Source: Actinomyces sp. (GTDB lineage Bacteria > Actinomycetota > Actinomycetes > Actinomycetales > Actinomycetaceae). Taken from it: a stretch of DNA of 26,836 nt. This document shows, one piece after another, positions 15,385 through 23,030 of this stretch. The notes beneath the pieces are model-generated. The model saw only the letters and a program-made list of their open reading frames with translations. It was not told the DNA's origin and did no database searches. How positions within the stretch are numbered: the first letter of the stretch is position 1; each line of letters starts with the position of its first letter. Made by a program: the position numbers and the translations under genes. The stretch covers positions 1 through 26,836 of the forward strand of contig NZ_JAUMUL010000050.1 in NCBI RefSeq assembly GCF_030530635.1. Direction: 5' to 3'.

Positions 15385-15451
15385 GAGAACGTCGGAGACT
15401 GGCGAAAAACCGCACGACGTCGCAACTCATGTCAACGATGATGGAGTAACA

Positions 15452-16741
15452 ATGCTGATGCGTAGGCGCGAATTCGGGAGGCTGACGGCCGTGGCAGCCG
15501 CTTGGGCGGCGATGGGCGTGACCGGTTGCAGTGGCGGCTCGGGCAGTGGTGCAGGCGGCGAGGGGGAGGTGACCTTGGAGTTCACGCAGTGGTGGGAGCC
15601 GGAGCTGCCGAACGGGTCCTTGCGGGCCCTGATGGATGACTTCGAGAGCGCCAATCCCGGGATTAAGGTCGAGCTGCTGTCCGGGCCCTATGCCTCGACT
15701 AAGGAGCAGCTGGTCGCCGGAGCCGCGGCCCGCACCATGCCGGATGTGGTCGGACTGGACGGTGCTTGGGTCAGCGACTTCGCCAAGCAGGGGGCGATCG
15801 CGGACCTGACCGCGCTCATGACCCAGCAGGGCTACGACGACGCCGAGCTCGCCAGCCAGATCCAGATCGACGGCGCTACCTACATGATCCCGGTGGTCAA
15901 CTTCGTCTACCCCATGTTCACCAATAAGGACCTGCTGGGACGTGCCGGTATCGCCGAAGCCCCGTCCACGCGGGAGGAGTTCGAGGCGGCGGCGAAGGCC
16001 ATCGCGGGCACCGGCGATGCCATCTCCGGCTGGGCGCTGCCGCTATCCCTGGAGGCACCCAACGGCATTCAGAACGACGTCATGTCCTGGGTCTGGGCCT
16101 CTGGCGGTTCCATGCTCACCGCGGACGGCAAACCGAAGCTCAAGGGGAACCCGGATGTGAAGAGCGCCTGCGAGTTCATCAAGGGCCTGTGGGATGCCGG
16201 CGTGGTCTCCCCAGGCGCCTTCACCATGAAGGAGCAGGACAAGGTTGAGGACTTCACCAACGCGCGCGTGGGCATGATGATCGACTCCCTGGCGCATGTG
16301 AACACCATCCGTGAGGGCAATCCGGACCTCGACTTCGGCATTACCGCCCTGCCCGCAGTGAGCGGTTACGCCGGTGAGCGCGGTATGCCCTACGCCTCCT
16401 GGGGCATCGGTGTTTCAGGAACCACCGAGCACCCGGAGCAGGCGCGGAAGCTGGTGGAGTTCCTCATGAGCGCTGACGTCAACGCCTCCCTCGCCGACGA
16501 CGCCAAGGCCTTCCCCGGGAACAGCACGGCCACACCGGACTACGTCGAGAACGATGAGCTGTTCCAGCAGGCCTTCGACATCTGGAGTTCGGGCAGGCCC
16601 GCCAACGAGTTCACCGGGCTGCCGGTCTCTGAGACGCTCATGCGCGAGTTCGACGAACAGTTACAGAGCTACCTCAGTGGGGCAGTGGACGTGGACACCA
16701 TGCTCGCCAACGCACAGCAGGCTTGGGATGAGGAGTTCTGA
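15452..16741 (+). CDS. ABC transporter sugar-binding lipoprotein (MalE/UgpB type)
   Basis: A 429-aa extracellular solute-binding protein of the carbohydrate family 1 type, capturing the sugar and delivering it to the two permeases encoded next. The N-terminus has a twin arginine (RRREFGRL), a hydrophobic stretch and the lipobox GVTGC with C26, so it is membrane-anchored, possibly via Tat. The mature part begins after a Ser/Gly linker and shows the family pattern LEFTQWWEPE, then PDVVGLDGAWVSDFAKQGAIADLT and later YASWGIGVSGTTEHPEQARKLVEFLMS. GGAG (15443-15446) precedes the ATG by 5 nt. It is the first gene of the operon. Its sugar cannot be read from sequence; the linked isomerase, kinase and aldolase suggest an aldohexose or derivative. 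Confidence 0.92.
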   Translation: MLMRRREFGRLTAVAAAWAAMGVTGCSGGSGSGAGGEGEVTLEFTQWWEPELPNGSLRALMDDFESANPGIKVELLSGPYASTKEQLVAGAAARTMPDVVGLDGAWVSDFAKQGAIADLTALMTQQGYDDAELASQIQIDGATYMIPVVNFVYPMFTNKDLLGRAGIAEAPSTREEFEAAAKAIAGTGDAISGWALPLSLEAPNGIQNDVMSWVWASGGSMLTADGKPKLKGNPDVKSACEFIKGLWDAGVVSPGAFTMKEQDKVEDFTNARVGMMIDSLAHVNTIREGNPDLDFGITALPAVSGYAGERGMPYASWGIGVSGTTEHPEQARKLVEFLMSADVNASLADDAKAFPGNSTATPDYVENDELFQQAFDIWSSGRPANEFTGLPVSETLMREFDEQLQSYLSGAVDVDTMLANAQQAWDEEF

Positions 16742-16750
16742 GGTGGGTCG

Positions 16751-17698
16751 ATGACTTCAACGCACGTCGCGCAATCGCGGACGATGCGCCGGGCCGGGCG
16801 GGTCGAGGCGCCGTCCCGCGGGCGGCGTCCGGCCCGGGCCCTGGTGCCCTACGCGTATCTGTCGCCGACGCTCGTCCTACTGCTGGTGTTGATGGTGATT
16901 CCGATTGTCATGGTGATCGGCTACTCGTTGATGGACGCCGTCATCACCGCCCGGGAGTCTCATTTCATCGGCGTGCGCAATTACGTCGAGATCCTCACCA
17001 GCGGGAAGTTCCGCACCGCGCTGGCCAACACCTTCTGGTTCGTGGCGGTCAGCGTCGCGGCGCATATGGTGCTGGGGCTCGGCTTCGCCATGCTGCTGAA
17101 CTCCGAATCGGTTTCGTCAATCACCAGGACCGTCTTCCGTACGCTGTTCGTACTGCCGTGGCTGCTGACCGTGGCGATAATCGCGATCCTGTGGCGCCTG
17201 CTGCTCAACCCCAGCGGGGTGGTCAACGCGGTTCTTTCCGGCCTGGGTGTGGTCTCCGGGCAGCATGAGTGGCTGGCCGATCCGGACATTGCCCTGGCCG
17301 CAGTCACCTGCATCAACATCTGGGCCGGCTACCCGTTCTTCATGATCTCGATCCTCGCCGGATTGCAGGGTATCCCGAAGGATCTGTATGAAGCGGCGGA
17401 GGTCGACGGCGCCGGTCCCGTCCGCAGGTTCTGGTCGATCACCCTGCCACAGTTGCGGCCGATCATCATCTCCATGGCTCTGCTGGACGTCATCTGGACC
17501 TCGCAGCAGTTCGCCCTGATCTGGATGACCACCGGGGGCGGGCCGCTCGACCGGACGGAGATGCTGTCCACCTTCACCTACAAGCTGGCCTTCTCCGAGT
17601 ACGACTTTGCGGGGGCGTCCGCCAGCGCGGTGATCGTACTGATCCTGTCCATGATTCTGGCGTTCTTCTACGTGCGCAGCCAGCGGGCGAGGGACTGA
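16751..17698 (+). CDS. ABC sugar transporter permease (MalF/UgpA type)
   Basis: A 315-aa inner-membrane permease with six predicted helices; the first is at about residues 37-60 (LVPYAYLSPTLVLLLVLMVIP). The cytoplasmic EAA loop that docks the ATPase is EAAEVDGAGPVRRFWSITLP near residue 216. The basic N-terminal tail before the first helix is typical of UgpA-like subunits. The ATG is 9 bp after the binding-protein stop, preceded by a GAGGTGG-type site. It forms a heterodimer with the next gene product. Confidence 0.93.
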   Translation: MTSTHVAQSRTMRRAGRVEAPSRGRRPARALVPYAYLSPTLVLLLVLMVIPIVMVIGYSLMDAVITARESHFIGVRNYVEILTSGKFRTALANTFWFVAVSVAAHMVLGLGFAMLLNSESVSSITRTVFRTLFVLPWLLTVAIIAILWRLLLNPSGVVNAVLSGLGVVSGQHEWLADPDIALAAVTCINIWAGYPFFMISILAGLQGIPKDLYEAAEVDGAGPVRRFWSITLPQLRPIIISMALLDVIWTSQQFALIWMTTGGGPLDRTEMLSTFTYKLAFSEYDFAGASASAVIVLILSMILAFFYVRSQRARD

Positions 17699-17702
17699 CC
17701 TC

Positions 17703-18563
17703 ATGGGTACTTCGAACACTCTGCGCACCCGGCGCCGGCGTCGCCTGGCGGCCAAGGCGGGCGTGTGGGCCGGACTGTTGGCGGGAGCGGGCTTCGCGGC
17801 GCTGCCGATCCTCTGGATGCTGGTCTCGTCCTTCAAGCCGAATGCGAAGATCTTCGCCACCCCGCCGCGGATCCTCGAGGAGGGGTCCTCCTTCGCCGCC
17901 TATGCCGCCATCTTCCACGATCCTGAGAAGATCCGTTTCTTCGTGAACAGTTACTTCGTGGCGTTATCGGTGACGGCGTTGACACTCATCGTCGCGATCC
18001 TGGCGGGCTTTGCCTTCAGTCGTTTCGAGTTCCCGGGGAAGCGGGTCCTGAACGTTCTGGTCATCTCGGTGCAGGCGGTGCCGCCGATCACCCTGCTGAT
18101 TCCCTTCTTCGGGCTCATGGTGACGCTGAAGCTGTACAACACCTATCAGGGTCTGATCCTGACCTACATGGTGTTCACGCTGCCCTATGCCATCATCATG
18201 CTCACCGGTTACTTCAACACGTTGCCGCGGGAACTCGATGAGGCCGCCAAGGTGGACGGTACCAGCTCCTTCGGGGCGCTGTGGCGGGTGCTTGTGCCGA
18301 TCTCCATACCCGGAATCGTCTCGGTGGGCATCTACACCTTCATGATCGCCTGGAACGAGTACCTGTTCGCGCTGACGCTCACGCGCACGAATGACATGCG
18401 CACGGTTCCGATCGGTATTCAGCTCCTCATGGGGCAGCACTCCTACGAGTGGAACGAGATGATGGCCATGTCCGTACTCGGCTCGATCCCCGTGGTGCTG
18501 CTCTTCATTTTCTTCCAGCGCTACTTCATCGGAGGGATGACCGCTGGATCCGTCAAGAACTGA
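17703..18563 (+). CDS. ABC sugar transporter permease (MalG/UgpE type)
   Basis: A 286-aa permease with six predicted helices. The first is AGLLAGAGFAALPILWMLVSSF at about residues 22-43, followed by the short periplasmic FKPNAKIF segment typical of MalG/UgpE. The EAA loop is EAAKVDGTSSFGALWRVLVP near residue 180. The start is 4 bp after the previous stop, with GAGGGA at 17689-17694 as ribosome site. The operon encodes no ATPase, so it must borrow one; an MsmK/UgpC-type ATPase lies at 23031-24158. Confidence 0.93.
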   Translation: MGTSNTLRTRRRRRLAAKAGVWAGLLAGAGFAALPILWMLVSSFKPNAKIFATPPRILEEGSSFAAYAAIFHDPEKIRFFVNSYFVALSVTALTLIVAILAGFAFSRFEFPGKRVLNVLVISVQAVPPITLLIPFFGLMVTLKLYNTYQGLILTYMVFTLPYAIIMLTGYFNTLPRELDEAAKVDGTSSFGALWRVLVPISIPGIVSVGIYTFMIAWNEYLFALTLTRTNDMRTVPIGIQLLMGQHSYEWNEMMAMSVLGSIPVVLLFIFFQRYFIGGMTAGSVKN

Positions 18564-18596
18564 GCTTGACGCACAACACAGAAAGGCACAACAAAT

Positions 18597-19457
18597 ATGC
18601 TGGTCACAGGCAGTGACATCCTCGACGTCGCCAATGAGCATGGCTTCGCAGTTCCGGCGTTCAACATCTCCAGCTACTCGATGCTGCGCGCGGTGGTGGA
18701 TGTCTGCGAGGAGAAACGCTCCCCGCACATCATCGCCATCCACCCCGACGAGCTGAGCCACATCCGCCCGGCGATGCTCGCCTCAATCATCCGGATCGCC
18801 CACGAGTCCGGTGTGCCGACGGCGATCCACCTGGACCATGGCGCCTCCTACGAGCAGGTGCTGCTCGCCATCCAGGCCGGCTTCACCTCGGTGATGATCG
18901 ACAAGTCCTTCGCACCCTTTGAGGATAACGTGGCCGAGACGGCGCGCGTGGTGCACGCCGCTCACGCCGTCGGGCTGTCCGTGGAGGCGGAACTGGGCAC
19001 TATCGGAGTGTCAGACAGGTATGGGGAGACCGGCACCGAGGAGATCCTGTACACCGACCCAGATGACGCCGCCCGCTTCATTGAGGCTACCGGCGCGGAC
19101 TGGCTCGCGATCGCCATCGGCACGCGTCACGGCCTGTACCCCTCCGCGGCCAAGCCGGCGTTGCGCCTGGACCTGCTGGGCGAGATCAAGTCGCGCTTGG
19201 GCATTCCCCTGGTGTTGCACGGCGGCTCGAATAACTCCGACACCGAGATCGCCGGGGCGGTGCACGGCGGCATCAACAAGATCAACATCTCCTCCGACAT
19301 CAAGGCCGCCTACTTCGTGAAGATGCGCGAAGTGCTCCAGGACGGCCACCTGCGCGAGCCGAATGTGATTGAGCCGCCGTGTGAGGCGGCCCTGCGGGAG
19401 TGCGCGGCGCAGAAGCTGGAGCTGTTCGAGTCGGTGGGTAAGGCGGAGCTGTTCTGA
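18597..19457 (+). CDS. class II ketose-(bis)phosphate aldolase
   Basis: A 286-aa zinc-dependent class II aldolase that reversibly splits a ketose phosphate into DHAP plus an aldehyde. Catalytic D80 and zinc ligand H81 lie in HLDHG, the other ligands are H178 (GTRHGLY) and H208 (LVLHGGS), and phosphate binding involves the NISSD segment near 230-234. These positions nearly coincide with those of the tagatose-bisphosphate aldolases KbaY/GatY (D82, H83, H180, H208). The segment EEKRSPHIIAIHPDEL differs from textbook FbaA. It follows the permeases by 33 bp and precedes the kinase, which implies it acts on the kinase product. Substrate candidates are fructose- or tagatose-type phosphates or a 6-modified fructose 1-phosphate; sequence cannot decide. 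Confidence 0.9.
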   Translation: MLVTGSDILDVANEHGFAVPAFNISSYSMLRAVVDVCEEKRSPHIIAIHPDELSHIRPAMLASIIRIAHESGVPTAIHLDHGASYEQVLLAIQAGFTSVMIDKSFAPFEDNVAETARVVHAAHAVGLSVEAELGTIGVSDRYGETGTEEILYTDPDDAARFIEATGADWLAIAIGTRHGLYPSAAKPALRLDLLGEIKSRLGIPLVLHGGSNNSDTEIAGAVHGGINKINISSDIKAAYFVKMREVLQDGHLREPNVIEPPCEAALRECAAQKLELFESVGKAELF

Positions 19458-19501
19458 AGCGGGTGCGCACAGCGCCGCCCGGGTGAGAAAGGGGGAATGA
19501 G

Positions 19502-20695
19502 TTGGCGGGGCGAATCGTCCTCGGGCTCGGTGGGACCGTCGACTATGAGTTGGTCTGGGATGCGCGGATGTTCCAGGAACTCGTGGACGGGCATGGGATA
19601 TGTCTGGCCGAAGTCGGGGAGGCGGCGCCGTCGCGCGTCGGCGGCGAACGGGGGATTGTGCTGACGGTGCTGCGGTACATGCGGCGCGGCGAGGGCGGGG
19701 AGTGCTACGTGGCCGACAAGCGGGCCCTGCTTGCCTTCGCCGACCGCTTCGCCTACGAGGTCACCCTGGGCGGCACCTGTGTGCGCGCGGCGCTGGCCAT
19801 GGACCGGATCGGCGTCGCCTCTACGGTGCACCTGGTTTCGATCAACGAGCACGTCCGGCGGCTGCTGCCGGACCGGGTTGGGTGGGTGTGCAGCGCCCAG
19901 GCGGATTCGCTGGACCCGCACGTGATTGTCCAGTATCCGGTGGGGGCGGTGGTGCACCTGACCGACGGCGAGGTGACCGCGCGGCGCCCCAATCGGGTGA
20001 TCGCAGTCAACGACGCACCCAATGAGCGCCTGCGGCTGAGCGCCGAGCTGCCCCGGCTGCTGGCTGCGGCGCAGGTGGTGTTGATCTCCGGCTTCAACAC
20101 CATGAAGTCGGCCGCCGAGCTGCGGGTGCGGCTGGCGGAGGTGGAGGCGGCGTTGGCGGCGGTGGCGCCGGGCGCCGTCGTCGTTTATGAGGATGCGGGC
20201 TTCCACGATGGCGCTTTGCGGGAGGTGGTACTGGAGACGACAGCGCGCCTGGTGCACCTGCATTCATTGAATGAGGACGAGGCGCAGCAGTACCTCGGCC
20301 GCACCGTTGATCTGGCGGATGCGGGGCAGGTGACCGTCATGATGAGCGAGCTGCACCGGTGGCTTGGGGCTCCAGCGGTGATGGTGCATACCAGCCGCTA
20401 CGCGGCAGTAGTGGGGGAGAGGGCATCGCTGCTGCGTGCGGCTGCCGAGGCGGGCTGCCTCATGGCCTCCACCCGTTTCCTGCATGGGGACCGCTACGGG
20501 ATGGAGGAGTATGGGGCGGTGGCGCGGGCGCCGCGGGATGAGATCGGGATACGCCTGACCGCCTCCCCCGAGGCGTCCAGGGCGGGTGTGCTGATCGCCC
20601 CCGGCTTCGATGTACGCACCGACTCCCCGACGACGATTGGCCTCGGCGACGCCTTCATCGGCGGCGTGGTGGCGCACCTGGCGCGGGCGCAATAG
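19502..20695 (+). CDS. sugar kinase of the ADP-dependent glucokinase/phosphofructokinase family
   Basis: A 397-aa ribokinase-fold kinase resembling the ADP-dependent glucokinase/phosphofructokinase family, known best from archaea. Visible motifs are the substrate-side GGTCVRAALAMDRIG, an NXXE motif (N257-E260, SLNEDEA) and the catalytic GLGDAF with base D383. At 397 aa it is shorter than archaeal ADP-PFK (about 450). The TTG at 19502 is the likely start: AGAAAGGGGG lies just upstream, and the ATG at 19497 is in another frame. It is last in the operon, 44 bp after the aldolase, so it probably phosphorylates the ketose made by the YihS-like isomerase. Whether it uses ADP, ATP or PPi cannot be told from sequence. 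A PfkB-like relative is the alternative. Confidence 0.8.
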   Translation: MAGRIVLGLGGTVDYELVWDARMFQELVDGHGICLAEVGEAAPSRVGGERGIVLTVLRYMRRGEGGECYVADKRALLAFADRFAYEVTLGGTCVRAALAMDRIGVASTVHLVSINEHVRRLLPDRVGWVCSAQADSLDPHVIVQYPVGAVVHLTDGEVTARRPNRVIAVNDAPNERLRLSAELPRLLAAAQVVLISGFNTMKSAAELRVRLAEVEAALAAVAPGAVVVYEDAGFHDGALREVVLETTARLVHLHSLNEDEAQQYLGRTVDLADAGQVTVMMSELHRWLGAPAVMVHTSRYAAVVGERASLLRAAAEAGCLMASTRFLHGDRYGMEEYGAVARAPRDEIGIRLTASPEASRAGVLIAPGFDVRTDSPTTIGLGDAFIGGVVAHLARAQ

Positions 20696-20700
20696 GTTGG

Positions 20701-20823
20701 GTGTCCAAATCGATGACAAACGCCCCGTCAGTGTCCCGGAACCGGTTCGCGAATCGTTGGAATGGCACCGTTTCGTGCAACACGGATGGAGGCTTGAGCG
20801 GCGTTTGTCATCAATCTGGACAC
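20701..20823. repeat. 123-bp element with 24-bp inverted arms
   Basis: Arms at 20701-20724 and 20800-20823 are reverse complements with two mismatches in 24 bp; each carries GATGACAAACGCC. The 75-nt centre contains smaller dyads (GAACCGGTTC, TTCGCGAA, CCGT...ACGG). It starts 5 bp after the kinase stop and ends 5 bp before the stop of a convergent minus-strand gene, so it fills that gap. It could be a bidirectional terminator, but the long arms and spacer look more like a dispersed or MITE-like element. No transposase or target duplication is evident. Confidence 0.8.
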
Positions 20824-20828
20824 TTGCG

Positions 20829-21380
20829 CTACTCATCGGCGACCGCGGCGTTTGGCCTCTTTGCTGATGGCGCGCCACTGCTTTGGGCGCAGTGGGTGAT
20901 CGGCCGACAGGGTCTTCCAGCTGGATGTTTCGCCGGCCCGGCAAGTAGCAGGCCCGCCGCTTGTAGCGGAGCCGCTAAGTCCTCCATGACGTCGACGGTG
21001 AAGTTCGTGGCCCAGTAACGTACAGTCACCGAGTCAAGGTGGAAGTGCCAGCAGATGAGTTCGCTCCCCGTCGCGTCGCTGTGCAGTGGACGGGCAATGA
21101 CTGCCATGCGTACGCGCCCGTGCTGGCGGCGTGCCCAGGGAAGAGCAAGAATCAGCGGAAACGCCTCCAGAACGACGTCCACTGCGAAATTGGCGGCCTC
21201 ACTGCCCTCGCGCAGGATCACACCGGTCCATGGCCCTCGTTCGGCCAGCACCGAGTCCAGGTCCCAGGTCTCCAGCGTGAACCCCCGGGACGCCAGGTGG
21301 TCGATGACGAAGCGCACCGCGTCCCGCGGCGGCACCGCCACCTCAAAGCGGCGCATGGGCTGCGTCTCAAGCCATCCCAT
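20829..21380 (-). CDS. hypothetical protein
   Basis: A 183-aa protein I do not recognise. It opens with MGWLETQPMRRFEVAVPPRDAV and contains alternating strands and helices, including AANFAVDVVLEAFPLILALPW, which may be a buried helix or one membrane segment. A conserved-looking YWATNFTVDVMEDLAAPLQ lies near the C-terminus. The last 35 residues are Pro/Ala/Arg-rich and may be unconserved. I chose ATG 21380 because GAGGA lies 8-9 nt upstream; an in-frame TTG at 21395 is an alternative. It converges on the sugar kinase with only the repeat element between. Confidence 0.6.
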   Translation of the reverse strand: MGWLETQPMRRFEVAVPPRDAVRFVIDHLASRGFTLETWDLDSVLAERGPWTGVILREGSEAANFAVDVVLEAFPLILALPWARRQHGRVRMAVIARPLHSDATGSELICWHFHLDSVTVRYWATNFTVDVMEDLAAPLQAAGLLLAGPAKHPAGRPCRPITHCAQSSGAPSAKRPNAAVADE

Positions 21381-21452
21381 GGTCAAAGTCCTCAACGTCG
21401 ATGGCGCCGATGGTACCGACGATGCTTAGCGCCCATCAATGTACCCGGGGAG

Positions 21453-22826
21453 TTACTCGCCCTTGAACTTCATGCCGGCGGTGAAGCCCATGGGGTTGAG
21501 CTCGAAGGCGGCAGCGGTGGCCTCATCGAGGGCGGCGAACTCCTCGTCGTCGGCGGGCACGGGCTCGTCGTCGTCGAAGATCGCAGCCATTTCCAGGGTA
21601 TCGCCGAGTGACAGGTAAGAATGCTCATCCGGGCGCTGCGGAAGCACCGTGTTGACGTAGTCCGCCACGGCCTCCTCGGTGGTCACATCGCATTGGAGCT
21701 GCTCAGACATGTACCAGCGGTGCTCCAGCACCTCGTGGAAGATCTCCGCCGGCTCCAGCTTGCGCCGCAGCTCCATGGGGACGGCGGTCAGCGTCGGTTC
21801 GAACACCTCCGCCAACCATGCGTGCGCCACCTGCTCGATCGGTTCGTCCTTCCGGCCGGTGACGGTGCGGAAGGTCTGCAAGTCGTTGAGCATGCGCTGG
21901 CCCTGACGCTCCTGCACATCCAGGCCCGTCAGGCGCATGATCTGGCGGTGGTAGTGACCGGCGTCGACCACCTTCGGCTGAATGATCATCCGCGTGCCGG
22001 ATCCGTCCGCCTCGGTCTTCATGGTCAACTCCCCGACGTCGAAGCCCAACTCATTGAGCCTCTCAATACGATTCCGTACACGCCAGCGCTCGCCCAGGTC
22101 GAACACTTCCTCGGCGGTCAGCACCTCCCACAGCTCCGTGTAGCGGCTGACGATCCGGTCGCCCACCTCGACGGTGTCCACGCTGGGTTCCAGCAGGGCG
22201 CCCGCCTGCAGGTCCATCAGCTCGCCAATGATGTTCGTGCGGGCGATGTCTATGTCGTACAGGCGCTTGCCCTCGGTCAGTCCCTCGGTGTGGAGTTCCC
22301 CGGTCTCGGCGTCCACCAGGTAGGCGGCGAAGGCGCCCGCGTCCCGGCGGAACAGTGTGTTGGACAAAGACACGTCCCCCCAGTAGAAGCCCAACAGATG
22401 CAACCGCACCAGCAGCACGGCGAGGGCATCGATCAGGCGGGTGGCGGTCTCGGGGCGCATGTACTGGCTGAACAGGGCCCGGTAGGGCAGCGAATAGGAC
22501 AGGTGCTCGGTGACCAGCACCGAATTGAGCCGGGAGCCGTTCAGGCCGTTGCGACCGGTGATCACCGCCGTCGGCGTCACGCAGGGGGCGCCCAGGCGGA
22601 TCAGGTCGCGCAGCAACTCGTACTCGCGGTAGGCGACCGACTCACCGATCTCCTTGACTGCGATGACACGCTCGGACAGATTAACGAAGCGCACGATGTG
22701 ACGCGAAAGCCCCCGCGGGAGGGCGGCTAGCACCTCGGCCGGCCACTCCTCCAACGGGATCTCCCACGGGAGATCGAGCAGGGCCGGGTCAATTGTGGCC
22801 GCGGTGATCTGCATGGACTGGGGCAT
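21453..22826 (-). CDS. DUF4032 domain protein, kinase-like fold
   Basis: A 457-aa actinobacterial protein of the DUF4032 type, built on a lipopolysaccharide-kinase/protein-kinase-like fold. Kinase landmarks are visible: K58 in RVIAVKEI (ATP lysine), E70 in the following helix, the catalytic-loop equivalent GFYWGDVSLSN with D151 and N156, and D172 in LVDAETGEL as the metal-binding aspartate. These suggest active phosphotransfer, but the target is unknown. The C-terminal half (from about residue 200) has the DUF4032 body with HEVLEHRWYMSEQ and an acidic tail (FDDDEPVPADDEEF). The start is ATG 22826 with GAGAGAA about 10 nt upstream. It is probably monocistronic; I see no partner gene. Confidence 0.82.
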   Translation of the reverse strand: MPQSMQITAATIDPALLDLPWEIPLEEWPAEVLAALPRGLSRHIVRFVNLSERVIAVKEIGESVAYREYELLRDLIRLGAPCVTPTAVITGRNGLNGSRLNSVLVTEHLSYSLPYRALFSQYMRPETATRLIDALAVLLVRLHLLGFYWGDVSLSNTLFRRDAGAFAAYLVDAETGELHTEGLTEGKRLYDIDIARTNIIGELMDLQAGALLEPSVDTVEVGDRIVSRYTELWEVLTAEEVFDLGERWRVRNRIERLNELGFDVGELTMKTEADGSGTRMIIQPKVVDAGHYHRQIMRLTGLDVQERQGQRMLNDLQTFRTVTGRKDEPIEQVAHAWLAEVFEPTLTAVPMELRRKLEPAEIFHEVLEHRWYMSEQLQCDVTTEEAVADYVNTVLPQRPDEHSYLSLGDTLEMAAIFDDDEPVPADDEEFAALDEATAAAFELNPMGFTAGMKFKGE

Positions 22827-22961
22827 GGGGGCATTCTCTCAGGTCCGTCGCGAATCGGTCGTCGACGGCGCCGGGTCGTTATGGGCGAGTCCACTCACCC
22901 GGGAGTCATTGGTACACGGCGAACCATATACGTGTGCTTGGTGGGGCGCGCCGTCGGCCTG

Positions 22962-23005
22962 CGGTTGAGCCCCGCCCCTCGGGTGGGAGGAGCGGGGCTC
23001 AACCG
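22962..23005 (-). terminator. hairpin downstream of ABC ATPase gene
   Basis: 22962-22975 and 22992-23005 are perfect complements (14 bp, core GGTTGAGCCCCGC) around a 16-nt loop. It lies 26 nt past the ATPase stop on the minus strand. No U-tract follows, but the stem is the strongest in this part of the window after the 13103-13163 hairpin. Confidence 0.7.
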
Positions 23006-23030
23006 TCAGCCCTCGGCGGGCCGCCGCGGC

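Noticed and set aside
18597..19457. Glycolytic fructose-bisphosphate aldolase FbaA
   Set aside because: Metal-ligand positions and length match the KbaY/GatY-type subgroup, and the gene is embedded in an inducible-looking sugar operon rather than a glycolytic setting.
13190..20695. Complete canonical sulfo-EMP operon for sulfoquinovose
   Set aside because: YihQ-type glycosidase, YihU-type reductase and YihO/P-type transporters are absent, the kinase and aldolase are of other families, and the recalled sulfonate-contact residues are not conserved. Kept only as one hypothesis.
22962..23005. A further member of the word-repeat element class
   Set aside because: It is a plain 14-bp stem-loop at the right distance after a stop codon with no internal word repetition; terminator is sufficient.
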